A stretch of DNA of 35,243 nt from a virus: the IMG/VR virus record IMGVR_UViG_3300008110_000686, positions 1-35,243 of that record. One strand, given 5' to 3'. The translations under genes were made by a program, and so were the position numbers. The number at the start of each line of letters is the position of its first letter. The stretch's first letter is position 1. Below, in pieces: positions 23,805-33,282 of the stretch. The notes under the pieces were generated by a model. That model searched no databases. It was given only the letters and a program-made list of their open reading frames with translations, and was not told the origin of the DNA.

Positions 23805-26800
23805 TAGTATGATCCTCCCATAATTATGTTCTCTCCAATTTTTGCACCTTCTGAACGTGCCATATTCTTAAACTCTTTCCATAATTCTCTGCCATTTTTT
23901 GGCGCTTCCGCAAAATTAAGTGTAGCATTAATTGTAACATTTGAATTGCCAAATGCTGCTCCACCTTCACCATATTTTATTCTTCCACCCATTGAGTATG
24001 CAGGAACATCAAACTTTGTAGCTAGTCCACCTGCTGCCATTTTATTAATTGTTTCTAAATTTCCATACCCAAAGGCTGCTGATGATTTAGCATTTATAAC
24101 AAACTCTCCATTTGAAAGATAGGCTGGAATTGAATCTGATGTTCCAGTTCCTGGACCAGAAATTCTTCCACCAGTTGCCTGTCTTACAATGTAGTTAGAA
24201 GCCTTAACCTTGTAGGTCTGTCCATTATATTTAAAGTATTCTCCAACCTTTAAGCCGTAATCTCTTACAAGTGTCTCTTTAGCCACTTGAGATAGGCCTC
24301 CCTTATTGACATTTCCACCATACTTAGAGTAATCGGTTGTTATGTCTCTAGCTGTTTGAGCGGTCATTCCTTCACGTTTTCCAGTATAGGCATAGTATAA
24401 ATCAGTTAATGTTTTGCCACCGCTACCAGTAATAGCTTTAGCTCCTGCAAGAGCTGCGGATGAATCTTGCTTTAATTTTGTATCTGCAACTCCAGGTTTG
24501 TAGTATGGTGCGCTTAGTTGACTTCCACCAGTCTGGTAATCACGAGTTGTGCTACCAGCTAAAGACTTGCCACTTGAATCAATCAATGTACCAGTAAATA
24601 TTTTCTTCAACTCTGCGGCTAAGGTTTTGTCTTTCCCCTTTGAATCAGCTGCAATTTGTTTTGCTAAATCTCCAAGCGGTCCCTGAACTAAATCCCTTTG
24701 ATCTTTTAGCGCCTGTTTGTTTGTAGGGTCTTCACCAAGAACAAGATCTATTCTTGATTGTTCTTTAACAAGCCTTTCGTACTCATTTTGGTATTGATCA
24801 ATTTTGCTCATTCTTTCTGTAGCAGCAGATGCATTGTTTTGAGCTGTTGTAAGATTTTTAGCAGCTTTATCTGATTGCGCCTGAAGCTTTTCTCTTTGTG
24901 CAATTAATGCTTTCTCACGCTTTGCTCTATTTTCTTCAATAGCATCTATGGCCTTTTGAGTTTCTCTTTCTCCAACCAGTTGCTTAATTTTTAATTGGGC
25001 TTGCGCTGCTCCAGCCATATCTCCAGCAGCCATCTTGTCTGCATATTCCATTTGAGCTTTTTGAATCTCAAGAGCTAGGTTTTCCTTAGACTGGTTTGCA
25101 TCTAAAGCTTTCTTACGTGCCTCCGCCTCTTCATTAATCTTATCAATTTTCTTATCAATTAATTTAATTTCTTCCTTGATTTGATCTTGAGTTTTTTGTG
25201 CAGAACGTGCAGCATTTTGTCCTCCTGCTGCTATCTGCTTTTGAAGAGCTGCAATTGATTTCTGTGACTTAAAGGCAATTCCGCTGCCAGTATTTGCTGC
25301 TTCTGATGCAGTGATTGCGCTGTCTAGTGCTGATTCAAATGCCGCTAAAGCTTGAGCCTGCTCTGAAGTTATCTTGCTTAAATCAGTTCTAACTCCAGAA
25401 AGAAGTAGTCTCCACTTTGAATACATTCCAGCAATGTTGTCTGAAGTATTTAATATTGCGGCAAGCTCTGGGTGAGTCTTTTTAAGATTATTAATCTGTA
25501 ATTCAGTTATTGTTGTTCTAGAACCTTCTTTAGAATTTATCTCATCTAGAATTTTTTTCATAGCTTCTTGCTGTGTTATAAGTTCGCCATTTGCACCCTT
25601 TGTCTGCATTAACTTTTTTAAGTTTGAATCTAGAACATTAGCAACGTTTGAGATAGAGTTTCCTAAATCCTCTGCACTAAGAGTACTCATATTTTTTCCA
25701 AGCTTGGTAACCATCTCGTTGGCTGCAGTTGTTGAATCCAAAATGTTTCTAAATCCAGCACTTGATATTGCATTAAATGCCATGTTTGCTTTATCTGATG
25801 CAGAAACTATTGCATAGATTTTATTTGTTGCATCCTGTGCTGACATTCCAGCTGCAACAAATTGGGCTTTCATATTAGTTGCAATTTCAATTACCTTCTG
25901 CTGTCTTTGGATGTCAGTTCCTTCATCAATATTTGTAAATGTTGAAACTAGCTCTTTTTGATTTTTCTTTGCATCCTGAATACCCTTTTTAAGTTCTTTA
26001 ATGCTTAAAGTTAAGCCCTGAACCCCAGAAGAGTTCAAAGACTCATAGGCATTCTTTCCTTTAGCCCTAGCCAAGTCTAATTGAGCATTTACGCTCTTTA
26101 TTGACTCGGCAAGGTTGTTGTATTTAATACCAGCTTCTGCAGCAGATTTTTCTGTAATACCAATTGAGTTAGTTTGTTCAATTCTATTCTGTTCTTGTTC
26201 TTGCTTAAACTTTTGAAATAGCGCATATGCTCCAGCAATTGCTGCAGTGATTGCTAATAGAGGGCCAACTCTAAATGCCATTCCTATTGCTTTTCCAGCA
26301 AGTCCCGCCATGCCTCCTACGCCCTTTAGCCCACCAGATATCTTTCCTAGCATTCCAGGAATTCCGCTAAGAAGATTTGGAGCAAGCATTGGTAGAACCG
26401 ATGCCATCTGCATCATTGTTCCAGCTTGACCGCCAATCATTCCGCCAGCCATCTGCATGCCCATACCAACACCCATACCAGCCATTGGTCCGCCAACCAT
26501 ACCTCTGCCAACAAAACCCTTTTCTCTTTCTGCTGCTAAAGCAGAGCCAAATCTAATTCTTGCTGGTTGAACTTCATCTCCTTCAGCTAAATACTGTGGA
26601 ACCATTCCACCATTGTTCATATATACAGATCCACCCATGCTTCTTCTTATTGGATTAAATCCTCTATAAGCGCCAGGTGTGTATCTACCTCTAGGTAGTC
26701 TAGATCCAAGCTTGAATGCCCCAAGTCCAGCTTTACCAAGTCTTGCAAGGAAAGGTTCTGGAGTTTTTGCATGTGCAAATGTTACGCCCTTAGATCCTTC

Positions 26801-29800
26801 AAGTGTTCCAACCTTAATCTTTTTGCCGTCTGAAGTAGTTAAAGTTTGGGCTAGAGCAGAAGTGCTTGCTCCAGATTTTCCAGCCTTTGATGTTGTATCT
26901 CCAGTGTGTGCCCCAACATTTTGAGAAAACTGATCCCACAAATGTTTTACTTCTGGATTACCAGAAAGAGAGCTCTGAATTGATCTAGTTGCTAAAGTGT
27001 GATAATTGTTGTTATCATCTCCTACCATAATTCCTGCACTATTAATTTTTTGCAAATATCTATCATAAATTAAATCTGAAGTTTGCTTTGCTTCTGCCGC
27101 TGTAATAATTCCATTTTTAGCAAGCGCAGATAGGAACTGCTCGGTTGATCCTCTATTTGCAGACCCAGACGCTTTAATTGCGGCTGCTAGAATCTTGCCT
27201 GGAACTCTTCCATTTTTCATCTTGAGATTTATGCTTTGTCTGCTTATTTTGCCAGCTTTTTTTTGCTCATCTGTTCCAAACTCTTTTAAAATTGCTGGAT
27301 CTGTTACGTCTCCAATATATAAACCAGATGTTCCCTTTAATGTATAAACTCTATTTGGGTCACCCTTAAAACCAGGAATAACTTTAGAAACTTCTTCTCC
27401 ACTTAAACCACTAGTTTTTACTTCATATCCGCCATCAACTGGACCATTAGATCCCGTGTTGAACATTGGGCCGTCTGAACCTTTTCCATTAATAGCCTGA
27501 AGAAGGGGTAGGTTTTGCTTTGTAGCTTCTGCATTTACAACAAACTCTCCTGGGGTAAGCCATGCTGGCACTGTATCTGTTCCCATTGGTCCGCCAGGAA
27601 CTTGATCTCCTCCAGCCAAGTAAACAGCTCCACCATTTGCAAATCTCTTTGGCATAGTTGTCTCGGTGCTGTATCCAGCTCCATATGTTCTAACCTTTAA
27701 GCCACGTGCAATTTTATTCAATAAATCTCTTGTGCGTCCTGGACGTGTAATTTCTTTCATATTTGACTTACCGCTTGCGTCAACTACTGGCTGATCTACT
27801 AATGGTAATTGTGTAAGATTAATTGTTCTGCCAGTTGCTTGTGCAACTCCAGTTGCTGCCGCTCCCATTGCTGCTTCAATTTCATAGTTTAACTGAGTTA
27901 TTTTTGCACGAGCTTGATCAACTGTTAATTTACCAGCCTGTAATTCTGCAACAATTTGTGCAGATGCAGCAGCAGCTTTTGAGGTAAGAGCAGTCATTTG
28001 TGGAAGCAGGGCCTGATAAGAATCTGAAAGGCTTGATGTAATCATTCCAGTTGCGCCGACTTCTTGCTTTAATAATTCAATTTCAGCCTGTGACTGCATT
28101 GCAAGAGCACCAGTCATTGCATGCCATTTTGCAGCCTCTTCAGCAACTACTCCAGTAGATGCCCCTCTAATAGAAGTTACTCCTTCAATCTTTGGAAGAT
28201 CTCCAGACATATACATCTGTGGATTATCTTTAATCCTATTGTTTACTCTTGGTGCCCCAGGAACAACTCCAAATAAAGTCTGTGATAGTTTTTGCTGCTC
28301 TGTCATTCCAGCAACTGGATTCATATGTGACATTGAGCGAGTGTCTTCTTTACTAATTAATGGATGCTGTGGGTTAACAACTCTTCCACCTGGGCCTGCC
28401 GCCTGGACTAGGTTACCTGCCATTGTATTAATTGCTGGCGCTACAGAGATTGCTCCTGACTTAGCCTTACCTTCAAGTACTGTAAACTCATCAATTAAGT
28501 TTCTTAGCGCTAACTGCAATACTCCAGCTGCCTTAGCATCTGAATAGAATGTTTGCTCCATAAGCTTTCCAGCTTTTTCAGAAGCCAAAATTTCTGGAGT
28601 TAAGTATTTCCATCCTTCTCCGCCACGGAAAAATGCTTTCATATGACCGACACCCTTTAGAATATAACCAAAAAAGTTGGCGAGCACACCAGTAAGCATA
28701 ATAAGTGGTCCAGCAACTGCTGTTAATCCACCAAGGAATGAGAGTGCCTGCTTGAGCGGCTTAGGTAAATTGTTTACAAACTGCAAAACCTTATCAACAA
28801 TATTAATAAGTGCTGTATTAATTGAAAGGAACTGTTCTCCAACTCCAGCTAAATCAGCCTTTAATCCTTCTACTGCTCTACGGTATTTACCAGAAGCTGA
28901 CTCTGTTACTGCAGATAATTCTCGGCCAGCCACATTAGCAAGATCCTGTGAGCTTGCCTTCATTAGGTCCATAACCTGAAGCGTCTGACTTCCTTGCTTT
29001 CCAAGGTTTTCAAACAATGCGTTAAGTCTTGCAAACTGGAACTTACCAAATAACTGTTCGATAGCCTGCTGCTTCTTAAGTGGATCTAGGTTGTCTAGTG
29101 CTCCCTGTAATTCTAAAAGTGTTCCTGTTACGTCGCCAGCATTCTTGCTTACAATTCCTAGAAGATCAATTCCGAATCCTTGAAACTTTTCTACCGCAAC
29201 ATTTGTTGGGTTAATTAAAGAAGCAAGTGCTGACTTTAGAGCGTTTGCACCTTCTGATGCATTGATTCCGCCTTCTTTCATTGCTGTTAAATAAAGCGCT
29301 AAGTCTTTTACGCTTCCACCCAAACCTTGAATAACTGGGCCAGCTTTTGGAATAGCCTCTACTAAGTCATTAAGAGTTGTAGAAGTCTGGTTTTCAACTG
29401 CGTTAAGGAAGTTAATTGATTCTGAAAGTTCTTCTGTATTCTGCTTAAATGCTGTTTGAATTGCTAGAGTTGCCTTCATAGCATCTTGTCTGTCTACTTC
29501 ACCAAGTACCGCAAGTCTGCTTGTTTCTTTTACAGAGGCAAGTAGATCGTTTCCTTGCTTTCCAGTTGCCGCAATATCCGCAGCTAAAGCAATGGTATCC
29601 TTAAATGATACTCCGTATGCCTTTGACAACTCCTTAGATGTTGCAATTACATCGTCTCTAACTTTACCTAATTCCTGTGCTGATGTCCCAGCCACATCTC
29701 CATAAACCTTTGTAAGCCTAACAAGCTCTGCGTCTGCTTGTCTGAATGCATCTGCTGCTGCTTTACCAAATGCTGCTAGTGGGACTGTAAGTCCTACCGT

Positions 29801-30358
29801 TAACTGACGACCTGCCCATTGAGTATTCTTACCCCAGTTAATAAGTTGTCCAGCACCTTCCTGAATAACCTTATTCATGATCTGAAGTTCTTGTCTTGCT
29901 ATAGCAGACTTATTTTTAATTTCATCTAGACCTCTAGGTACATGCACATTAAATTGCATAAGACCCTGAGCGTTTTTACCCAGTGGCTGAAGTATTGCAT
30001 TTTGTAATGATACTTGCTGCTTTGCAAGATCTCTAATTAATCCGCCAGAAGTTCTTGCGTGTGTTTGAAGAGTTTGGAAATACTGATTTAGCTTTAACTT
30101 TCCGCCATCTAAGTTCTTTCCAAACTTCTCAACATCCGACTGTAAGCTTACAAAGTGCGTAGAGAATTGACCAGTGCTTCGTAATGTGTCCGAGAAGGAC
30201 TTATTCATTACCGAAATCTGATTTGCCAACATCTTGTTAGAGTTGGCTATTTGCTCCTGAAGTTTAGATAGCGAAGCTGTAACCTTATGCACATCTGCAA
30301 TAAGATTTGAGAAGTCGGCATTAGCGACTATATTCGTGACTATGTTCTCGTCAGCCAT
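23804..30358 (-). CDS. Tape measure protein
   Basis: A 2184-residue protein that sets tail length and is ejected during DNA delivery. The N-terminus is coiled coil (residues 20-120). A TP901/PhageMin-type domain follows (about 175-520), with AGRQLTVGLTVPLAAFGKAA, LARVFxx-like helices and AMKEGGINASEGANALKSAL. Hydrophobic segments near 540-573 (FLGGLTAVAGPLIMLTGVLA) and 1356-1381 (VGPLLAITAAIAGAYALF) suit membrane insertion. Three Gly-rich units occur near residues 904, 1239 and 2061, two with the motif SDSIPAYLSNGEFVINA or TDTVPAWLTPGEFVVNA. Residues 1700-1900 are a highly charged coiled coil. A unit of about 180 residues (977-1155) looks like a separate inserted domain. If the usual 1.5 angstrom per residue rule holds, the tail would be roughly 330 nm. 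Confidence 0.93.
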   Translation of the reverse strand: MADENIVTNIVANADFSNLIADVHKVTASLSKLQEQIANSNKMLANQISVMNKSFSDTLRSTGQFSTHFVSLQSDVEKFGKNLDGGKLKLNQYFQTLQTHARTSGGLIRDLAKQQVSLQNAILQPLGKNAQGLMQFNVHVPRGLDEIKNKSAIARQELQIMNKVIQEGAGQLINWGKNTQWAGRQLTVGLTVPLAAFGKAAADAFRQADAELVRLTKVYGDVAGTSAQELGKVRDDVIATSKELSKAYGVSFKDTIALAADIAATGKQGNDLLASVKETSRLAVLGEVDRQDAMKATLAIQTAFKQNTEELSESINFLNAVENQTSTTLNDLVEAIPKAGPVIQGLGGSVKDLALYLTAMKEGGINASEGANALKSALASLINPTNVAVEKFQGFGIDLLGIVSKNAGDVTGTLLELQGALDNLDPLKKQQAIEQLFGKFQFARLNALFENLGKQGSQTLQVMDLMKASSQDLANVAGRELSAVTESASGKYRRAVEGLKADLAGVGEQFLSINTALINIVDKVLQFVNNLPKPLKQALSFLGGLTAVAGPLIMLTGVLANFFGYILKGVGHMKAFFRGGEGWKYLTPEILASEKAGKLMEQTFYSDAKAAGVLQLALRNLIDEFTVLEGKAKSGAISVAPAINTMAGNLVQAAGPGGRVVNPQHPLISKEDTRSMSHMNPVAGMTEQQKLSQTLFGVVPGAPRVNNRIKDNPQMYMSGDLPKIEGVTSIRGASTGVVAEEAAKWHAMTGALAMQSQAEIELLKQEVGATGMITSSLSDSYQALLPQMTALTSKAAAASAQIVAELQAGKLTVDQARAKITQLNYEIEAAMGAAATGVAQATGRTINLTQLPLVDQPVVDASGKSNMKEITRPGRTRDLLNKIARGLKVRTYGAGYSTETTMPKRFANGGAVYLAGGDQVPGGPMGTDTVPAWLTPGEFVVNAEATKQNLPLLQAINGKGSDGPMFNTGSNGPVDGGYEVKTSGLSGEEVSKVIPGFKGDPNRVYTLKGTSGLYIGDVTDPAILKEFGTDEQKKAGKISRQSINLKMKNGRVPGKILAAAIKASGSANRGSTEQFLSALAKNGIITAAEAKQTSDLIYDRYLQKINSAGIMVGDDNNNYHTLATRSIQSSLSGNPEVKHLWDQFSQNVGAHTGDTTSKAGKSGASTSALAQTLTTSDGKKIKVGTLEGSKGVTFAHAKTPEPFLARLGKAGLGAFKLGSRLPRGRYTPGAYRGFNPIRRSMGGSVYMNNGGMVPQYLAEGDEVQPARIRFGSALAAEREKGFVGRGMVGGPMAGMGVGMGMQMAGGMIGGQAGTMMQMASVLPMLAPNLLSGIPGMLGKISGGLKGVGGMAGLAGKAIGMAFRVGPLLAITAAIAGAYALFQKFKQEQEQNRIEQTNSIGITEKSAAEAGIKYNNLAESIKSVNAQLDLARAKGKNAYESLNSSGVQGLTLSIKELKKGIQDAKKNQKELVSTFTNIDEGTDIQRQQKVIEIATNMKAQFVAAGMSAQDATNKIYAIVSASDKANMAFNAISSAGFRNILDSTTAANEMVTKLGKNMSTLSAEDLGNSISNVANVLDSNLKKLMQTKGANGELITQQEAMKKILDEINSKEGSRTTITELQINNLKKTHPELAAILNTSDNIAGMYSKWRLLLSGVRTDLSKITSEQAQALAAFESALDSAITASEAANTGSGIAFKSQKSIAALQKQIAAGGQNAARSAQKTQDQIKEEIKLIDKKIDKINEEAEARKKALDANQSKENLALEIQKAQMEYADKMAAGDMAGAAQAQLKIKQLVGERETQKAIDAIEENRAKREKALIAQREKLQAQSDKAAKNLTTAQNNASAATERMSKIDQYQNEYERLVKEQSRIDLVLGEDPTNKQALKDQRDLVQGPLGDLAKQIAADSKGKDKTLAAELKKIFTGTLIDSSGKSLAGSTTRDYQTGGSQLSAPYYKPGVADTKLKQDSSAALAGAKAITGSGGKTLTDLYYAYTGKREGMTAQTARDITTDYSKYGGNVNKGGLSQVAKETLVRDYGLKVGEYFKYNGQTYKVKASNYIVRQATGGRISGPGTGTSDSIPAYLSNGEFVINAKSSAAFGYGNLETINKMAAGGLATKFDVPAYSMGGRIKYGEGGAAFGNSNVTINATLNFAEAPKNGRELWKEFKNMARSEGAKIGENIIMGGSY

Positions 30359-30365
30359 TTACTAG

Positions 30366-31030
30366 TTACTCCCTAGAGTATCCCAAGCCTGCTCCGATAC
30401 CAAATCCTGCTTCCGATGCAAATGAACCTTGCAAAGAAACAACATCATTTGCCGATGCACTAATTCCTAGTGCTCTTGCTCTGATATCATCGAAGGTTGT
30501 ACCCTCGCTTTTTTCTTTTTCTTCCCCATCTAAGTCAATACCTTGAAGTGATGCTAGGAACTTTCGGTTCTCTTGCTCTTTCTTCTGTATCGCCTTAAAA
30601 GTGTTTATTAACTCTGGCATTGATAACTGCTCTTCTAGCTCTTCGTAATTTTTCCAATGACCTAGAAGAAACAGCTCTCCCTCTAATGCGGCAAGGTCTA
30701 GTTCTGACCAGCCAGAACCGCCGCCGCTAGAAGGTTTGGGTCGTCCATCTTAATCCCACCGCAAACTTCAAGAATGCGATTGATTGTGGGTACGTCCAGA
30801 GCATCTTCTAATGCGTCTCTATCTTTTACTAGTTCAGGTAACTGTCTTTCAAGTGCAACTGCACATGCATCAATTAACACTGTAAGTGTTTCATCTTCTG
30901 TTTTTGAGTCTGCGGTCTTTTGAATGGCCGCCATAAATTTTCTTAGCTCTTTAATTGTAAGGGGCTTAAGCTTAGCCTTATCCCCATTTTGTAGTTCAAT
31001 CTCTTCTACGTCATATATTGTAGTTGCCAA
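30366..31030 (-). CDS. Tail assembly chaperone, long frameshifted form (gpGT-like)
   Basis: A predicted 221-residue fusion made by a -1 ribosomal frameshift at 30734-30740. Residues 1-99 come from the first frame; after the slip the -1 frame reads PSSGGGSGWSELDLAALEG and FLLGHWKNYEELEEQ, then joins the open frame whose first Met is at 30620 (MPELINTFKAIQKKEQ). It ends at 30366 with a charged and then Gly-rich tail. The -1 frame has no stop over the whole stretch, and the Met at 30620 has no good ribosome site. As in lambda G/GT and most long-tailed phages, the long form bridges tape measure and tail tube proteins during assembly. The next gene is the tape measure, the expected neighbour. Confidence 0.85.
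30698..31030 (-). CDS. Tail assembly chaperone, short form (gpG-like)
   Basis: A 110-residue acidic helical protein made when ribosomes do not shift frame. It starts with the beta segment ATTIYDVEEIELQNGDKAKL and then LKPLTIKELRKFMAAIQ, a pattern common in actinophage and HK97-like tail chaperones. It ends IKMDDPNLLAAAVLAGQN. In lambda, the G protein coats the tape measure before tube polymerisation; the same role is expected here from its place between major tail and tape measure genes. The ATG has a ggagg-type ribosome site, and a clear promoter is located just upstream. Confidence 0.85.
   Translation of the reverse strand: MATTIYDVEEIELQNGDKAKLKPLTIKELRKFMAAIQKTADSKTEDETLTVLIDACAVALERQLPELVKDRDALEDALDVPTINRILEVCGGIKMDDPNLLAAAVLAGQN
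30734..30740 (-). promoter_or_regulatory. -1 ribosomal frameshift slippery site CCCAAAC
   Basis: The minus strand reads gaC CCA AAC in the chaperone frame, a true X XXY YYZ heptamer (CCCAAAC), 11 codons before the zero-frame stop. The -1 frame beyond it is open into the second chaperone part. I did not identify a downstream pseudoknot, although the region just after is G/C-rich (agcggcggcggttctggctgg region). Confidence 0.85.
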
Positions 31031-31056
31031 TTTATCCTCCTAGGATCGTCTAAATC

Positions 31057-31085
31057 ATTATACTAAAATACTATTACTAATACAA
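31057..31085 (-). promoter_or_regulatory. Promoter for chaperone and tape measure operon
   Basis: Minus strand TTGTAT (31080-31085), a 17-base spacer and a perfect TATAAT (31057-31062). It starts right after the terminator that ends the major tail protein transcript and gives a leader of about 20 bases with aggagg. A tail-length operon therefore has its own start. Confidence 0.7.
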
Positions 31086-31093
31086 GCAGAAAA

Positions 31094-31111
31094 CCCCCAA
31101 ATTAATGGGGG
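31094..31111 (-). terminator. Terminator after the major tail protein gene
   Basis: CCCCC...GGGGG stem (31094-31098 with 31107-31111, closed by one further A-T pair) and a short AT-rich loop. On the minus strand it is followed by ttttctgctt. It limits readthrough, so the abundant major tail protein and the low-abundance tail genes downstream are expressed separately. Confidence 0.75.
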
Positions 31112-31137
31112 CTTCTGGTTATAATAACTTAATATTA

Positions 31138-31878
31138 TTATGCAGTGACTGTAAGGATACGGTCAATAATCTTTCCATATTCCTGGCCAGCATATGCTGT
31201 ATTACCGTCTGGAAGCAGACGGAATGTTACTGGGAATGTGGTTGCTGCGTTACGAGCTAGCGAGAACTGTGATTGCTGTACTGAAAGCACACGACGTGCA
31301 TAATATACACGCTCTGCTGAAACGATCTTGTCGTTTGAGCCTGCTGGTGCCTGGCCTACTGCAATAAGTTGACGCTCTGTTGGAGCTACTCCAAGAGCAC
31401 CAGCTGCAAGGCCAAGAGTCTTGGTTCCTGCTGTTGTTGGTGATGCCTGTGAGTAAGTTGTAGTTGTTGTAAGTGTATTTGTTGCTGAGATTGGATCTGA
31501 AGAAGTATCTGTTCCGCCCTGGCCGAATACGACGAGCACGTTCTCAAGAGTTCCTTCTGACATTTCTGTTGCAATCATAACTTCCATAGCAGACTTGAAC
31601 AGCTTAGCTGTATCAAGAAGCTGATCTACTGTTACTGAATCGAATGTTGGGTTATATGTGATTTGAAGACCATTGTTGGTGTAACCAACGTTGCGGTACT
31701 TATCAGATGAGTCTGCATTCAAAGTTGTGGTATATGATGTACCTGTTGAGAATGCAACACCTGTTGAAGCGCCTGGTTCCATGTTTTCGACATAACCTGA
31801 CTGTGTAGAATCTTTCTCTGAAAGGAACAATGGTGATGCTCCAACGAGAATATTCTTGGCATTATTAAATGTTGCCAC
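31138..31878 (-). CDS. Major tail (tube) protein
   Basis: A 246-residue beta-rich protein with the position and look of a tail tube subunit. The N-terminus ATFNNAKNILVGASPLFLSE is typical of actinophage major tail proteins. The tube-fold strands include GLQITYNPTFDSVTVDQLLD and ENVLVVFGQGG. A Thr/Ser-rich loop (about 126-150) interrupts the fold, and SLARNAATTFPVTFRLLPDG matches the conserved C-terminal strand pair. It starts with GTG at 31878, preceded by a full aggagg site, and ends just before a strong terminator, as expected for a highly expressed gene. The leader at 31879-31990 is very A/T-rich; I found no clear promoter or terminator in it. Confidence 0.82.
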   Translation of the reverse strand: MATFNNAKNILVGASPLFLSEKDSTQSGYVENMEPGASTGVAFSTGTSYTTTLNADSSDKYRNVGYTNNGLQITYNPTFDSVTVDQLLDTAKLFKSAMEVMIATEMSEGTLENVLVVFGQGGTDTSSDPISATNTLTTTTTYSQASPTTAGTKTLGLAAGALGVAPTERQLIAVGQAPAGSNDKIVSAERVYYARRVLSVQQSQFSLARNAATTFPVTFRLLPDGNTAYAGQEYGKIIDRILTVTA

Positions 31879-31990
31879 TTTAACCTCCTATTATTTAAAA
31901 TAAATATTTAATTTTTTTAAAACTTTTTTTGGTTGGCTAGACCCTTTCCTCTATGTCCAATTTTAGGCCATTTAAGGTAATAAGGCAAAT

Positions 31991-32503
31991 CTAGAGGAAT
32001 CTGCCATTCACATCAGCCATTCTAGAGTATTTGACCTCTAGGATTACGTCGGCAGAGAAAAATCCCTGAAGCTCCTCAGATGGGGTAGTAGGGGAAATAT
32101 CTGCTATGAATATGCTATGGAATTTAAATTTATCTGACAATCCAGACCACTTGTTTACATCCCTAGCTGATTCGTCCATTCTTCTAAACTGATCAAACAT
32201 GAAGTTTCTCAAAGCGTTAATCTCTGATACGTCAGTCGAATAGATTGTAAATAATACCTGCTCGCAGCATATGGCCCACAAATCTTCATATGAGGTTCCG
32301 ATCTTGTCATAGACAATATGAGGCTTGCCGCTTAGAAATTGATTAAGTTCTGCTATCTGCTGTACTGGAATAATTGGGACAATCTCTTGGCCTATATTAT
32401 CGCTGTAATAATCTGATGCTTCAAATAGGCCTGCCGTCTTTAATTCTTCCCATATGAATTTACGCAGCTCAAGCATTGCGTCTAATTTATAGTTTGGTGT
32501 CAT
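31991..32503 (-). CDS. Tail terminator or tail completion protein
   Basis: A 170-residue protein just upstream of the major tail protein, the place of the tail terminator in lambda-like phages. The sequence has a helix at the start (LDAMLELRKFIWEELKTAG), strands such as EIVPIIPVQQ and CEQVLFTIYST, and a long helix with EINALRNFMFDQFRRMDES. FKFHSIFIADISPTTPSEEL is followed by FFSADVILEVKY, consistent with the alpha/beta fold of the lambda gpU/HK97 gp10-type terminators. The ATG overlaps the upstream stop by ATGA. The function is inferred from position and predicted secondary structure. Confidence 0.65.
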   Translation of the reverse strand: MTPNYKLDAMLELRKFIWEELKTAGLFEASDYYSDNIGQEIVPIIPVQQIAELNQFLSGKPHIVYDKIGTSYEDLWAICCEQVLFTIYSTDVSEINALRNFMFDQFRRMDESARDVNKWSGLSDKFKFHSIFIADISPTTPSEELQGFFSADVILEVKYSRMADVNGRFL

Positions 32504-33282
32504 AGTGCTCCTCCAAATGCTGCCACTAGACTAGCATCTGCCTGTAATTTAATTGAATTTGCTGAAAATTTATATTGAACTGTTTTAATGTTTGGCGGTA
32601 GTTTAAGTGCCTTTGTTACTCCAGAGTTAAATATCTTTTGAAACCCCGACTTTTTAATTGATGAGCTTACTAATTGTCCCGAAAAGAATATGCTGTAGGC
32701 AAGCCCAAACTGGTTTTTAACACCAGACCCTCCAGGCCTTTTAACGGTCACTGAGGCCCCTTTGGGCATAAAGACTGTAATACCATCAGATTCGAATACA
32801 AGTCGCTCAGATGACCTAGGAGAGATTACTACGGGCATCCCAGCTTCCATCACAGAAGCTTTACTTGCAAATACGTGGCGGTGCTTGCCTTTGCTTGTAG
32901 GAACCATAGATTTAGAAGGAAGTAATTCATAGTTTAATTTAAAGGAAAGTCCATCTTGTGATATCTTTTTTAATTTAAATAGTCTGGCAGTTACATCTCC
33001 AGTACGTTTCCATTCATAAACATGGTGCATTGATCTAGGCTTTACTCTAGCCTGAGCATCTATGTATGCCCCAAAGTCTAATTGAATCTGATCGAATAGG
33101 GTCTTAGAAAATTTGTTTTGAAATGCTTTGCTTGTTGTTAGTTTAGATATAACTTGAGATGTGTAATATACGTATGCAGAAATTTGAGCAACTGTGCTGT
33201 CCTTTAGGGGACCATTAGACTGGCCGACCATAAGTCTTTCTAGACCACTGGCTGCCTGAACTAACATTTTGCTATTGTCCAA
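32500..33282 (-). CDS. Neck / HK97-gp10-like protein
   Basis: A 260-residue protein between head closure and tail terminator genes, where HK97-gp10-like neck or tail completion proteins are found. The N-terminal 75 residues are helical (VQAASGLERLMVGQSNG, ISAYVYYTSQVISKLTTSKA). Mixed beta strands follow (GLSFKLNYELLPSKSMVP, ERLVFESDGITVFMP, ASVTVKRPGG). HRHVFASKASVMEAGMPVVI fits a family core. It overlaps the upstream gene by 11 bases and the downstream gene by 4 bases. The assignment is mainly by gene order. Confidence 0.6.
   Translation of the reverse strand: MDNSKMLVQAASGLERLMVGQSNGPLKDSTVAQISAYVYYTSQVISKLTTSKAFQNKFSKTLFDQIQLDFGAYIDAQARVKPRSMHHVYEWKRTGDVTARLFKLKKISQDGLSFKLNYELLPSKSMVPTSKGKHRHVFASKASVMEAGMPVVISPRSSERLVFESDGITVFMPKGASVTVKRPGGSGVKNQFGLAYSIFFSGQLVSSSIKKSGFQKIFNSGVTKALKLPPNIKTVQYKFSANSIKLQADASLVAAFGGAL

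Noticed and set aside
23826-24122. Plus-strand open frames opposite the tape measure (also at 15074-15502, 28239-28547, 28677-28979, 9594-9929)
   Set aside because: They are antisense shadows of well-supported minus-strand genes, have no ribosome sites and give proline/serine-rich or low-complexity translations without motifs.
30366-30620. Independent 84-residue gene starting at 30620
   Set aside because: The -1 frame is open through the slippery site and no Shine-Dalgarno precedes the Met, so the region is better read as the frameshifted part of the tail chaperone.
31879-31990. Promoter or terminator in the A/T-rich leader of the major tail protein gene
   Set aside because: TTGGAC has no -10 at the right distance, possible stems are only 4 bp, and the run after them is A-rich instead of U-rich on the transcript. 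Only the aggagg ribosome site is convincing.
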